Positions 53,001 through 60,899 of a stretch of 64,000 nt of DNA are shown piece after piece. The first letter of the stretch is position 1. The number at the start of each line of letters is the position of its first letter. Made by a program: the position numbers and the translations under genes. Below the pieces are notes generated by a model. That model was not told the origin of the DNA. It saw only the letters and a program-made list of their open reading frames with translations, and did not search any database. The DNA is from Micromonospora carbonacea (GTDB lineage Bacteria; Actinomycetota; Actinomycetes; Mycobacteriales; Micromonosporaceae): positions 5,128,501-5,192,500 of the forward strand of contig NZ_JACHMZ010000001.1 of assembly GCF_014205165.1 (NCBI RefSeq). The letters are read 5' to 3'.

Positions 53001-53573
53001 ATGTGTGTTGGGTGTCAGGCTCTTGACGCCTCGGAGCACCAGGCCCTCGAAGCCTTCGAGGCGGAACCGGGTGCGCCGTCGTTGCGGCGGCGGTGCCCGG
53101 TCGATCAGCGATGGTTCTACGCAGCCAGGAACGGCCGGCTGTTCGCCGTCTACTGCCGTGCGGAGTGCAAGGCCGCCCGCGAAGCCCAGATCCATCGGGC
53201 CATCCGCGACCTTGCCCGCGACAGCGCCCCCGACGACCCGCGTGCCGCCCTGGTCGACGCCGAAGTCCTCTACACCTGGTGGTACGGCACCAACGACCAC
53301 CGGCTGACCCGCCAGTACTGGGGCAACGCCGGCCGGCCGGGCCCCGTGCACGCGCCGGCCAGCCCTCGCGCACGGCAGGCCCTGGTTGACCGGATCGATC
53401 GGCTACGGCGCGTTGTCGACCAGCTCGACCGGGAGGCAGAGCGCGCGGAAGCGCAGCGGCGACGCCAGGAAGCCACCCGCGCCGGGCAGGAAGCGGCCCG
53501 CATCGAGCAGGAGGCGGAGAACGCGTGGCGGGCCGAGCTGCTCGCTGGCCTCGACGAGCCGACGGGAGAGTGA
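53001..53573 (+). CDS. Hypothetical protein with Cys-rich head and coiled-coil tail
   Basis: 190 residues. The N-terminal 60 residues contain CVGCQAL, RRCPVDQRWFYAARNG and VYCRAECKAARE, a possible zinc-binding knot. A middle segment has LYTWWYGTNDHRLTRQYWGN. The last 75 residues are a strongly charged coiled coil (RIDRLRRVVDQLDREAERAE). The ATG has a weak GGTAGAG site upstream. Two bases separate it from the next gene. Function unknown; the position just before the tail module suggests a structural or assembly role. Confidence 0.55.
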   Translation: MCVGCQALDASEHQALEAFEAEPGAPSLRRRCPVDQRWFYAARNGRLFAVYCRAECKAAREAQIHRAIRDLARDSAPDDPRAALVDAEVLYTWWYGTNDHRLTRQYWGNAGRPGPVHAPASPRARQALVDRIDRLRRVVDQLDREAERAEAQRRRQEATRAGQEAARIEQEAENAWRAELLAGLDEPTGE

Positions 53574-53575
53574 TC

Positions 53576-54214
53576 ATGGACTGTGGTTGCGGTAGGGCTG
53601 CGTGTGCCGCCCTGGGGCGGACGGTCATGGCGGCGGCGCCCTTCATGAACGATCCGCTCACCGGGTCGCCGTCGTTTCAGCGGGCGATGGCCGCGCGGAA
53701 GGCGCGGGAGGCACGCCCGTCGGCGGTCCGGCAGCAGCCGCGCCGGGCACCGTCGCCGCGGCTGCGTGAGCTCCAGCGGTGGAGTGCCCCGATCAACATC
53801 CGGGCCGCCACGCAGGGCCTGTGCATCGACGGCTACCGGCTCGACCTGGCCGGCATGGACACGCGCGGGTGCACCACCGAGCTGTACTGGCGTCACCGCG
53901 ACGGCCACGCCGGCCGCGCCTTCGAGGTGATCGGCCGCGTCGACGAGCTGAGCGAAGCCAGGTGGGGCCGCGACTATGCCGATCTCAGCCTGCAAGCCCG
54001 CATCCGCCTCGACCTGACCACCGACGAGGGCCGCCAGCAGTGGGAGCGCCACCAGCGCGGCGAAGCCCTCGCGGCGTCGATCATGTTCCTGCGGAACTCG
54101 CCGCCGGAGTCCATGGGCGGGTGGGTGCGCGACTGGCAGCTCCGGCACGTTTCGCTCGTCGAGCCGGGCAAGCAGGTTGACCCCCGGGCCGTCACGCCGC
54201 GCTGGGCGCTGTAG
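53576..54214 (+). CDS. Hypothetical protein, weak resemblance to phage prohead protease
   Basis: 212 residues with GGGAGAG before the ATG. The C-terminal half (RAFEVIGRVDELSEARWG, YADLSLQARIRLDLTTDEGR, LAASIMFLRNSP, WQLRHVSLVEPGKQ) has the order of beta-strands seen in HK97-type prohead proteases, where LRHVSLV-like and G-L-S/A-I-x-F-like segments recur. The catalytic His and Ser are not evident, so it may be a non-proteolytic relative or unrelated. It lies 3 bases upstream of the tape-measure gene. Confidence 0.4.
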   Translation: MDCGCGRAACAALGRTVMAAAPFMNDPLTGSPSFQRAMAARKAREARPSAVRQQPRRAPSPRLRELQRWSAPINIRAATQGLCIDGYRLDLAGMDTRGCTTELYWRHRDGHAGRAFEVIGRVDELSEARWGRDYADLSLQARIRLDLTTDEGRQQWERHQRGEALAASIMFLRNSPPESMGGWVRDWQLRHVSLVEPGKQVDPRAVTPRWAL

Positions 54215-54217
54215 CCA

Positions 54218-56929
54218 ATGGAGAAGGACCTCAGCTACAGGCTCTCCGCCGACCCCCGCCAGTTCGAGAAGGGCTTCAAGTCCGCCGAGGCGTCCGCCCG
54301 GGCGCTGGAGAAGGAGTTGGCCCGGCTGGAGGCCGAGCAGGCCCGCGTCGACGCCGCCATGCAGGAAGCCGGCACGGTGGCCCTGGCCGCCGGGGCGGCG
54401 ATCACCGCCGGGCTGGTCATGGCCACCCAGGCCGCGATCTCGTGGGAGTCGGCGTGGACCGGCGTGGCGAAGGTCGTCTCCGGCACCCCCGAGCAGATGG
54501 AAGACCTGGAGGAGTCGCTGCGGGGGCTGGCGCGGACCCTGCCGCAGACCCACGAGGAGATCGCCGCGGTGGCGGCGGCCGCCGGCCAGCTCGGCGTAAA
54601 GCGGCAGGACATCGTCCAGTTCACCCGGGTCATGGTCGACCTCGGCACCGCCACGAACCTGACGTCAGAAGAGGCCGCGTTCGCCCTGTCGCGGCTGATG
54701 AACATCATGCAGACCGCCCCCGACGACGTCGGCCGGCTCGGCGCGTCCATCGTGGAGCTCGGCAACAACAGCGCCACGACGGAGCAGGACATCGTCGACA
54801 TGGCGCTGCGGATCGCCGGCGCCGGCAAGACCGTCCGCATGAGCGAGGCCGACGTCATCGGGTTCGCCGGCGCGCTGTCCAGCGTCGGCATCATGGCCGA
54901 GGCCGGCGGCTCCGCGATCAGCCGGGCGTTCATCGCCATCGAGGGCGCGGTCCGCGCCGGCGGCGAGGACCTGGAGACGTTCGCGGCGGTGTCGGGCATG
55001 ACCGCCGCCGACTTCACCAAGGCGTGGCAGGTCGACTCCGCGCGGGCGACGGCCGCGTTCATCCAGGGTCTCGGCCGGATGCAAGCCAGCGGCCAGGACG
55101 TGTTCGCCACCCTCAAGGACCTCGGCCTGTCCGAGATCCTGCTCCGCGACGCGCTGCTGCGCCTCGCCGGCGCCGGGGACCTGGTGAGCCGGTCCCTCGA
55201 CATCGCCAACCGGGGTTGGTCGGACAACACGGCGCTGCTGGCGGAGGCCGAGCGCCGCTACCAGACCGTCGAGTCGCGGATCCAGATCGCGAAGAACAAC
55301 CTGAACGACTTCGCGATCGACATGGGCAACGTCTTCCTGCCGGCCGTCGGCAAGGCGGCCGACCTCGTGTCGGCGCTGGGCGAAATCCTCGGCGAGCTAC
55401 CCGGCCCCGTGAAGGTGATCCTCGGCCTGCTCGCCGCCGCGACCGCCGCGCTGCTCCTGACGGGCGGGGCCGCCCTCATCGCGGTGCCGCAGATCGCCGC
55501 CTACCGGGCCAGCATCGACACCCTCGCGGCGAGCCAGGGGCGTCTTGCGGCGGCGACCGTCGCCGCGTCCGGGATGCTCGGCCGGGTCGGCACGTTCCTC
55601 GCCGGGCCGTGGGGCATCGCGATCGGGGTGGCGGTCGCCGCCCTGACCGCGTTCACCGCCGCGCAGGCCAACGCCCGTAGCCGGGCGCGGGAACTCGCCG
55701 ACACCCTCGACACGCAATCCGGTGCGGTCACCAAGGACACCGCCGTGTGGGTGGCGAACCAGCTCGCCAGCAAGGGCGCCGTCGACGCGGCCGAAAGGTT
55801 GGGCATCAGCACGGCCACCCTCACCAAGGCGATCATGGGCGAACAGGGTGCCCTCGACGAGGTGAACGCCGCGATCGACGGCGTAGAGGTCAAGGGCAAC
55901 CAGTTCGTCGGCGTGCAGGACAAGAAGGTCGCCGCCGCCGCCCGCCTGCGTACCGTCCTCGCCGAGATGGGCGGGGACCTGGCCAACGCCACCGAGCTGC
56001 AACGGCAACTCACCGAGGCGACCGGGGCGACCACGAGGTCCACCTCCGAGCTGGAGCCGAACGCCCGCACCCTGGCGCAGACGCTGGGTGTCACGGCCGA
56101 CGAGGCCGACGACCTGACCGCCGGCATCGACCAGCTCGACAAGGAGCTGCAAGCCCTGTTCGACCGGATGTTCTCCGTCGAGGAAGCCGAAGACGCGGCC
56201 GTGCGGGCGATGCGGCGGATGACCGAGGAAGCGAACGCGAACGGCGGTGCCCTGAAGGGCAACTCGGAGGCGGCGCTGGCCAACCGGGACAACGTGCGGG
56301 CCGTCATCAACGCGCACCTGCGCCAGGTCCAAGCGATGGCGGAGTCCGGCGCGACGGCCGGAGAGTTGACCGAGAAGACCGAGCGGCTCCGCAAGAAGTT
56401 CGTCGACCAGGCGAGGGCGGCCGGCATGTCCGAGGACCAGATCAAGGAGTACGCCAAGGCGTACGACCAGGTGCCCGGGCTGGTCAACACCTCGATCAAG
56501 ACGCCGGGGCTCAGCACCGCGTCGGGAGCGGTGTCCCGGTTCAAGGAACTGTGGGAGTCGATCAAGGACCGGTCGGTGCGGCTGCGGGCGGTCATGGCCA
56601 GCCAGCCGAACCCGGCGTCCGGCATGAGCACCGGCGGCATGGTCGACGGGCCCACCGGGTTCGACAACGTGCCGTTCCTCAGCCCGTCCGGCACCACGAT
56701 GCTGACCAAGGGCGAGTACGTATCGACCGTCGCGTCAACGAGCGCGAACCGGGCCGCGCTGGAGGCCGCAAACAACGGGGCCCGCCTGGCCGTAGTCGGC
56801 CGGCCCGGCACCAGCGGCGGCGGCGCGGGCGGCGGAGTCAACGTGGAGCAACTCGTCGTCCAAGCCTGGACAGACCGCTTCTCGTGGCCGCAGGTCTCCA
56901 GCGAACTCCAGATGCACGCAGCGATCTGA
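54218..56929 (+). CDS. Phage tail tape-measure protein (TP901 type)
   Basis: A 903-residue protein, the largest in the element. Residues 1-60 are helical (FEKGFKSAEASARALEKELARLE). Residues about 80-350 match the TP901 core of tape-measure proteins: SWESAWTGVAKVVSGTPEQMEDLEESLRGLA, LGTATNLTSEEAAFALSRLMNIM, VGIMAEAGGSAISRAF. Two hydrophobic stretches follow (about 393-425 and 445-485), then a long helical region and a Gly-rich C-terminus. Tape measures set tail length and help DNA entry. At 903 residues it would specify a siphovirus-like tail on the order of 130 nm by the usual 0.15 nm per residue rule. No other tail-tube or capsid gene is present in the element. Confidence 0.93.
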   Translation: MEKDLSYRLSADPRQFEKGFKSAEASARALEKELARLEAEQARVDAAMQEAGTVALAAGAAITAGLVMATQAAISWESAWTGVAKVVSGTPEQMEDLEESLRGLARTLPQTHEEIAAVAAAAGQLGVKRQDIVQFTRVMVDLGTATNLTSEEAAFALSRLMNIMQTAPDDVGRLGASIVELGNNSATTEQDIVDMALRIAGAGKTVRMSEADVIGFAGALSSVGIMAEAGGSAISRAFIAIEGAVRAGGEDLETFAAVSGMTAADFTKAWQVDSARATAAFIQGLGRMQASGQDVFATLKDLGLSEILLRDALLRLAGAGDLVSRSLDIANRGWSDNTALLAEAERRYQTVESRIQIAKNNLNDFAIDMGNVFLPAVGKAADLVSALGEILGELPGPVKVILGLLAAATAALLLTGGAALIAVPQIAAYRASIDTLAASQGRLAAATVAASGMLGRVGTFLAGPWGIAIGVAVAALTAFTAAQANARSRARELADTLDTQSGAVTKDTAVWVANQLASKGAVDAAERLGISTATLTKAIMGEQGALDEVNAAIDGVEVKGNQFVGVQDKKVAAAARLRTVLAEMGGDLANATELQRQLTEATGATTRSTSELEPNARTLAQTLGVTADEADDLTAGIDQLDKELQALFDRMFSVEEAEDAAVRAMRRMTEEANANGGALKGNSEAALANRDNVRAVINAHLRQVQAMAESGATAGELTEKTERLRKKFVDQARAAGMSEDQIKEYAKAYDQVPGLVNTSIKTPGLSTASGAVSRFKELWESIKDRSVRLRAVMASQPNPASGMSTGGMVDGPTGFDNVPFLSPSGTTMLTKGEYVSTVASTSANRAALEAANNGARLAVVGRPGTSGGGAGGGVNVEQLVVQAWTDRFSWPQVSSELQMHAAI

Positions 56930-56942
56930 AGGGAACCACCTG

Positions 56943-57827
56943 ATGGGCGTACTGGGCGACCTGGCGTTCAACGCCGGCGACATCCTGCGGCGGCTCCGCG
57001 ACCTCGAACGCGCCGTCCGGGAACTGTCCGCCAGCCGCCGCCTGGAGGCCGCGAGCATCGGCCGCGGCGGCATCAGCGTCAACGGCGGAACGTTCACCAC
57101 CCGCGACATCGACGGCCGCACCCTCGCCGCCATGGGCCAGCTCGGCGACGACTACCGCGGCACATGGCTCGCCCGGGCCGGAGGAAGCGTCGCGTTCGCC
57201 GTCTACGGCAGCAACGCACCCGACGACGAAGGGTTCGTCAGCCTCTGGGACAAGAACGGCAACTACATCGTCAGCGACGACGCCTGGAGCGGCCGAGGCC
57301 TCGCCCGCCCCTACATCCCCATCCCCGTCCAGGACTACGCGCCGCCCACCGCCACCACCACCAGCAGCACCTTCGTCGACGTCGTCGCCGGGATGACCGC
57401 CATCCAGCACCCCGTCCTGTTCGCCTACCTACTCGTCCGGGCCAGCGACGCCGGCACCGCAGGCGAGATCCGCGCCACCATCGAAGACGTCCCCGTCGGC
57501 GACCCCATCGCCGTGGCCCTCGGCTCCTACACCGAGACGTACATCGGGCCCGTCGCCCTGGACGTACCCGCCACCTCCTACGGCGGACTACGCCGCATCG
57601 CCGTCCAAGCCCGCCGCACCTCAGGCAGCGGCACCATCGGCGTGAGAGTCCTGTCGATGCTCGGCCTCGAATCGGCGTACGCCACGGGTGGCGGTGGCGG
57701 TGGTGGCTTCGCCCTCGCGTCGTTCGGCGACGAACCCGACAGCGACCAACCGAAGCGGACAGCACCACCGGTCACGGCACCCGACCCCACCATGAGCCCC
57801 AGCCCCACAGCGCCCACAACGAAGTAG
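56943..57827 (+). CDS. Putative tail-tip/fibre protein
   Basis: 294 residues, 13 bases after the tape-measure gene, where distal-tail or fibre genes sit in phages. A short N-terminal coiled coil (ILRRLRDLERAVRELSASRR) is followed by RGGISVNGGTFTTRDIDGRTLAAMG and alternating beta-like repeats to residue about 250. Then a Gly run and a Ser/Pro/Thr-rich end follow. The layout (coiled coil, beta-rich, G-rich) resembles minor tail proteins of actinophages. No enzymatic motif seen. Confidence 0.6.
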   Translation: MGVLGDLAFNAGDILRRLRDLERAVRELSASRRLEAASIGRGGISVNGGTFTTRDIDGRTLAAMGQLGDDYRGTWLARAGGSVAFAVYGSNAPDDEGFVSLWDKNGNYIVSDDAWSGRGLARPYIPIPVQDYAPPTATTTSSTFVDVVAGMTAIQHPVLFAYLLVRASDAGTAGEIRATIEDVPVGDPIAVALGSYTETYIGPVALDVPATSYGGLRRIAVQARRTSGSGTIGVRVLSMLGLESAYATGGGGGGGFALASFGDEPDSDQPKRTAPPVTAPDPTMSPSPTAPTTK

Positions 57828-58024
57828 CCAAGGCGCGCGACGCCCGAGCAGCAGCAGCCAGCGAACGAAGCGAACAAACGAAACCGCCACTCACGACGCT
57901 GGTAACACAGGGTAACCGGCAGGGGGGTAGGGGCCGGACGGGCCAGCTCAGGGGCCTGACCCGCCCACGCCTCAGGAACATCTCCCCCCGTAACGCTGGC
58001 CAGGGCGAGGCACCCCACCCACCT

Positions 58025-58131
58025 GTGACAGACAGTGATTACAGGGTGGGTGGCCAGGCAGGTTGCCGGGGCTGCGGGGGCCGTGACACCGTTACCGGCC
58101 ACGCTGTCACGGCGTGACAGCCACCGTGACA
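58025..58131. promoter_or_regulatory. GTGACA cluster with central palindrome, probable operator or partition site
   Basis: Five copies of GTGACA (or complement TGTCAC) lie at 58025, 58083, 58105, 58114 and 58126. The middle two form the near-perfect palindrome GCTGTCACG-G-CGTGACAGC (58103-58121). The stretch 57828-58140 is otherwise non-coding, between the tail module and a leftward gene. A binding site for an element-encoded regulator, or a partition or origin site, is likely. Confidence 0.6.
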
Positions 58132-58140
58132 GATCCCCGG

Positions 58141-58515
58141 TCAGTCGCCGGGCGTCGTGACGGGCCCCGGGTTGGGCCGAAGCTCGGGTCGGGCAGGGGT
58201 AGGCCGCGCCGTGGCCGGGTCGGGTCGGATGTCGGCCGTCCCGCCGCCCGTGGCGTTGTCGGGGTCGGAGGCGTCCACCGGCGGGGCCGCCGCCTTCGTG
58301 GTGGGGTCGGCCGGTTCGGTCGGTTCGGCGGGGGCCGCCGTGGTGGGCTCGGCGCTGTCGCTGGCGGCCGGCGCGGTGGTGGTGGCCTCGTCGTCGACGG
58401 GCCGGACCACGTGGCGCGGGGCGGGGTCGCTGGCGATCTGGGCGCCGACGGCCATGCCGCCGGCGGCGGCGAAGACGAGGGCCCCAACGGCAAGGCCGAT
58501 GTTGCGCAGCTTCAT
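58141..58515 (-). CDS. Small exported or membrane-anchored Thr/Ala/Pro-rich protein
   Basis: 124 residues. MKLRNIGLAVGALVFAAAGG is a signal peptide or membrane anchor without a lipobox Cys. The rest is Ala/Thr/Pro/Asp-rich and likely disordered on the cell surface (EATTTAPAASDSAEPTTAAP). It is read against the flanking genes. Function unknown; surface proteins of this kind on prophages sometimes alter adsorption. Confidence 0.6.
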   Translation of the reverse strand: MKLRNIGLAVGALVFAAAGGMAVGAQIASDPAPRHVVRPVDDEATTTAPAASDSAEPTTAAPAEPTEPADPTTKAAAPPVDASDPDNATGGGTADIRPDPATARPTPARPELRPNPGPVTTPGD

Positions 58516-58619
58516 GGTGTGACTGTAGGCAGTGGACGCCCGCCCGTGGGGGCAAGCCGAACGGCCCCGCCAGGATCGCGTCTGTCGGGACGCTCTGCGC
58601 TTTGTGGCATCCTCGTGCG

Positions 58620-58931
58620 ATGGCAAACAGGGAAATCGGCCGTCTCGCCGCCCACGTCTTGCTTGACGCGGTGAGCACCTACGACAGTTCTGCGCCGGAA
58701 GATGAAAGCGGCGACATTCTCGACCTGGCGGTCGCGCGGCTGGCCGATGTCGACTGCGTGACCGTGGCCTACAACGACGAGACGAGCGTCGCGACGGTGG
58801 ACGCGACCGACCTGGTCGGTGGGACGGTTGTTCTGCTCAACGCTCTCGTTGAGCGTCTCGTCCTTGAGACAGGAATCGAGCGGGCGTTGCTGGTCAGCCA
58901 GACCCGGGAAATCATCGACCAGTCGCTGTAG
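58620..58931 (+). CDS. Hypothetical 103-residue protein
   Basis: MANREIGRLAAHVLLDAVST, then ESGDILDLAVARLADVDCVTVAYNDETSVATVDATDLVGG and an amphipathic C-terminal helix region. Composition is normal for the genome and the frame is clean; no family recognised. A 13-base motif CCCGCCAGGATCG lies 42 bases upstream of the start and recurs before the next two genes. A strong hairpin follows the stop. Confidence 0.6.
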   Translation: MANREIGRLAAHVLLDAVSTYDSSAPEDESGDILDLAVARLADVDCVTVAYNDETSVATVDATDLVGGTVVLLNALVERLVLETGIERALLVSQTREIIDQSL

Positions 58932-58938
58932 CACGACG

Positions 58939-58990
58939 CATCATGCCGACGGCCCGCCAGGATCGTGCCCGGCGGGCCGTCGGCATGATG
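58939..58990. terminator. 20-bp perfect hairpin
   Basis: 58939-58958 and 58971-58990 are exact complements (CATCATGCCGACGGCCCGCC and its complement) around a 12-base loop. It lies between the 103-residue gene and the next gene, with the CCCGCCAGGATCG motif partly in its loop. Confidence 0.8.
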
Positions 58991-58995
58991 GCGGG

Positions 58996-59715
58996 GTGAA
59001 GAAGAAGCTTCTCGACTCGATCGCGCGTCATCTTGTCGCCTGGCTCGTCGGCTCCGCGCTGCTGATCGCCGCCGTGGCCGTGGCCGTCATGGTGGTGATC
59101 TCCAGGTCGTACCAGGCACCGGCCGGTGAGGAGCAGCCGAAGATCACTGACTGGATGCAGGCGTGGGGCAGTGTCGGCGGAGTTCTCGCCGGCCTACTCG
59201 CGGCCGGGGCCGCTGCCGCCCTGCTGATGCACGAACGCAAGCGAAGCGCCGAGGCCGAGCGCCTGCTCGCCGAGGAGCGGGCCGAGGCTGCGCTCAACGT
59301 GCCCCGCTCCGTGGCCGTCACGCCGGCCCGCTTCATTGGCTACGGCCACGCCGGGGACCAGTACGGCCAACAGGCCAGCTTCCACATCTACAACTATGGG
59401 CCCTTCGTGATCAGGAATGTTCAGGCCGTTGTTGTCCTGCCCGAGGACGGGCCCTGCCTGATCTTGCGGCCCTTCACGGTGATCGGCCCAGGCGCAAACG
59501 AGGCAATCAGGCAGGGCTTCGCACCGGTGCTCAAGATTCCGGCATCGTACGAGCTGAGCAAGCTGCGCGCGACCGTGAGGGTGTGCTTCATCGATCACGT
59601 CGGCCAGCCATGGCAGGTGACAAGCGACGGTCAGATCTCGCGCACGACAGTCCCGTACCCGGCAGTTGACGCGGCTGCGGCAGTACCCGGCACCGTCCGG
59701 CTCGATACCGAATGA
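58996..59715 (+). CDS. Hypothetical membrane protein with two N-terminal helices
   Basis: 239 residues from a GTG. A membrane helix at about 15-36 (AWLVGSALLIAAVAVAVMVV), a second at about 58-75 (SVGGVLAGLLAAGAAAALL), then a charged helix (HERKRSAEAERLLAEERAEA) and a C-terminal beta-rich soluble domain (SFHIYNYGPFVIRNVQAVVVL). No known family. The arrangement suggests a membrane-tethered protein with an outward or inward Ig-like domain. Confidence 0.65.
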   Translation: MKKKLLDSIARHLVAWLVGSALLIAAVAVAVMVVISRSYQAPAGEEQPKITDWMQAWGSVGGVLAGLLAAGAAAALLMHERKRSAEAERLLAEERAEAALNVPRSVAVTPARFIGYGHAGDQYGQQASFHIYNYGPFVIRNVQAVVVLPEDGPCLILRPFTVIGPGANEAIRQGFAPVLKIPASYELSKLRATVRVCFIDHVGQPWQVTSDGQISRTTVPYPAVDAAAAVPGTVRLDTE

Positions 59716-59771
59716 GCAGCCCGCCAGGATCGTCCGTGGTGGGCCGTCGCGTGCTGTTGGAGGGTGGAGGC

Positions 59772-59918
59772 ATGGAACGTCGGGGTAGCGCGCTGTGCGG
59801 CCGGCTGGCTGGCGGTGGTGCGCCGTCGGGCGTGGCCGGTCTGTCGGGGCCGCGTCCGGGTGGGCCGCCGAAGCCGACCGGGCCGGCGGGGCCCCGGCCG
59901 AAGTCCGTCGCGCCGTAA
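59772..59918 (+). CDS. Possible small Gly/Pro-rich protein
   Basis: 48 residues (MERRGSALCGRLAGGGAPSG..., ending PKSVAP). GGAGG stands only 1 base before the ATG, which is too close for good initiation. The low-complexity composition could arise by chance in high-GC DNA; kept only because the CCCGCCAGGATCG motif precedes it as it does the two genes upstream. Confidence 0.3.
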   Translation: MERRGSALCGRLAGGGAPSGVAGLSGPRPGGPPKPTGPAGPRPKSVAP

Positions 59919-59998
59919 CGCAGTTGGGCGACCGGATCGCGTACTCAGGTTCGGAATTCGGCACCCGGGTGCCGAATCGGTAGGCCGCCTGCCGGGGT

Positions 59999-60199
59999 CT
60001 ACTGCTCGTCGACGCGCTGGCTCGGCCGGTGTGCGCGGATCCACGCTTCGACGTCGGCGCGGGCCCACACGCGCACCCGGCCGCTGGCCACCGTGTCGAT
60101 CGGGGCGGGGAACGTCGCCCGGTTCGTGATCTCCGTGGCCCGGGTGCGCGACACCCCGCCGAGCATCTCGGCGATGTCGGACAACGCGACCAGTCTCAC
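59999..60199 (-). CDS. Small HTH (excisionase/AlpA-like) protein
   Basis: 66 residues from a GTG: VALSDIAEMLGGVSRTRATEITNR (helix-turn-helix), FPAPIDTVASGRVRVWARADVEAW, the standard end of excisionase/AlpA-type winged-helix proteins. It could be the directionality factor for the serine recombinase or a repressor of the divergent operon at 60313. Two direct repeats, TGCAGGTGCAACC, lie just upstream and are candidate binding sites. Confidence 0.8.
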   Translation of the reverse strand: MRLVALSDIAEMLGGVSRTRATEITNRATFPAPIDTVASGRVRVWARADVEAWIRAHRPSQRVDEQ

Positions 60200-60211
60200 G
60201 GGCTGACCGTA

Positions 60212-60276
60212 TGCAGGTGCAACCCGCGAAGCTTGCCACTTCCAAGCTTGACGGTGGTCACGTTGCAGGTGCAACC
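60212..60276. promoter_or_regulatory. Paired TGCAGGTGCAACC operators around a palindrome
   Basis: TGCAGGTGCAACC occurs at 60212-60224 and 60264-60276, 52 bp apart (five helical turns). The second copy extends to the dyad TTGCA-GG-TGCAA. Between them is AAGCTTG-(7)-CAAGCTT (60229-60249). The cluster fills the divergent promoter region between the HTH gene and the rightward small genes. Confidence 0.65.
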
Positions 60277-60312
60277 TCTGAGGCACAACGCGACTCCGGA
60301 GGGTGAACGCCG

Positions 60313-60609
60313 ATGATCGACGAACACGGCCCGGCGGCCGACGCTCAGCCCGTTCTGCGCGCGATCGGTCGGGTGCCCGGCATCAACGGGCACCTGCCCG
60401 ACCGGCCCGCGTGGACGTGCGCCGCCCCGGGCTGCCCGCACCGGTGGCCCTGCCCGCACGCCCGCGACCGGATCACCGCGGCGGCCGGCGGGGACCGGGT
60501 CGACCTGTCGATCACCATGGCGCAGGTCCTCAACGTGGCCGTCGTGGACCTCGTCCGGGTGCCCGGCGACCACGACCTGTTCCGCCGGATGCTCGCATGG
60601 ACCCGCTGA
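60313..60609 (+). CDS. Small hypothetical protein of integrative elements
   Basis: 98 residues. After a variable start comes PAWTCAAPGCPHRWPCPHARDR, with three Cys and two His that may bind zinc, then SITMAQVLNVAVVDLVRVPG, a helical end. Similar proteins accompany replication genes in actinobacterial integrative elements by my recollection. GGAGGGTG precedes the ATG. It overlaps the next gene by 13 bases. Confidence 0.6.
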   Translation: MIDEHGPAADAQPVLRAIGRVPGINGHLPDRPAWTCAAPGCPHRWPCPHARDRITAAAGGDRVDLSITMAQVLNVAVVDLVRVPGDHDLFRRMLAWTR

Positions 60610-60830
60610 CCATCCCCGGCCCCGGCAAGCCCCCGGTCGCCTCGCGGTGTCTGGGCTGCGTCGAACGGCTGTTGCCCCTGCCGCACGACTGCGGCGGGGA
60701 CCGGATCCCGACCGACGAGCTGGGCTGGTGGTGCGACTGCCCGAACCCGGAATGCCGCCGGCGGCAGGCTGGCGACTGGACGAAGCCGACCACCACGAAG
60801 CCCACCGGACGCCGCACCACGGCGCGGTGA
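60597..60830 (+). CDS. Small Cys-rich protein
   Basis: 77 residues starting inside the previous gene. Cys residues in SRCLGCVERLLPLPHDCGGD and WWCDCPNPECRRRQ suggest one or two zinc sites. A basic Thr/Lys/Arg tail follows. Function unknown. Confidence 0.55.
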   Translation: MDPLTIPGPGKPPVASRCLGCVERLLPLPHDCGGDRIPTDELGWWCDCPNPECRRRQAGDWTKPTTTKPTGRRTTAR

Positions 60831-60899
60831 GACGCCGCCCGGCCCCGGCCGGGCCGGGTGCCCCGCCCACCGTTCGGCAGACGGGGCACCGTGCCCGGA

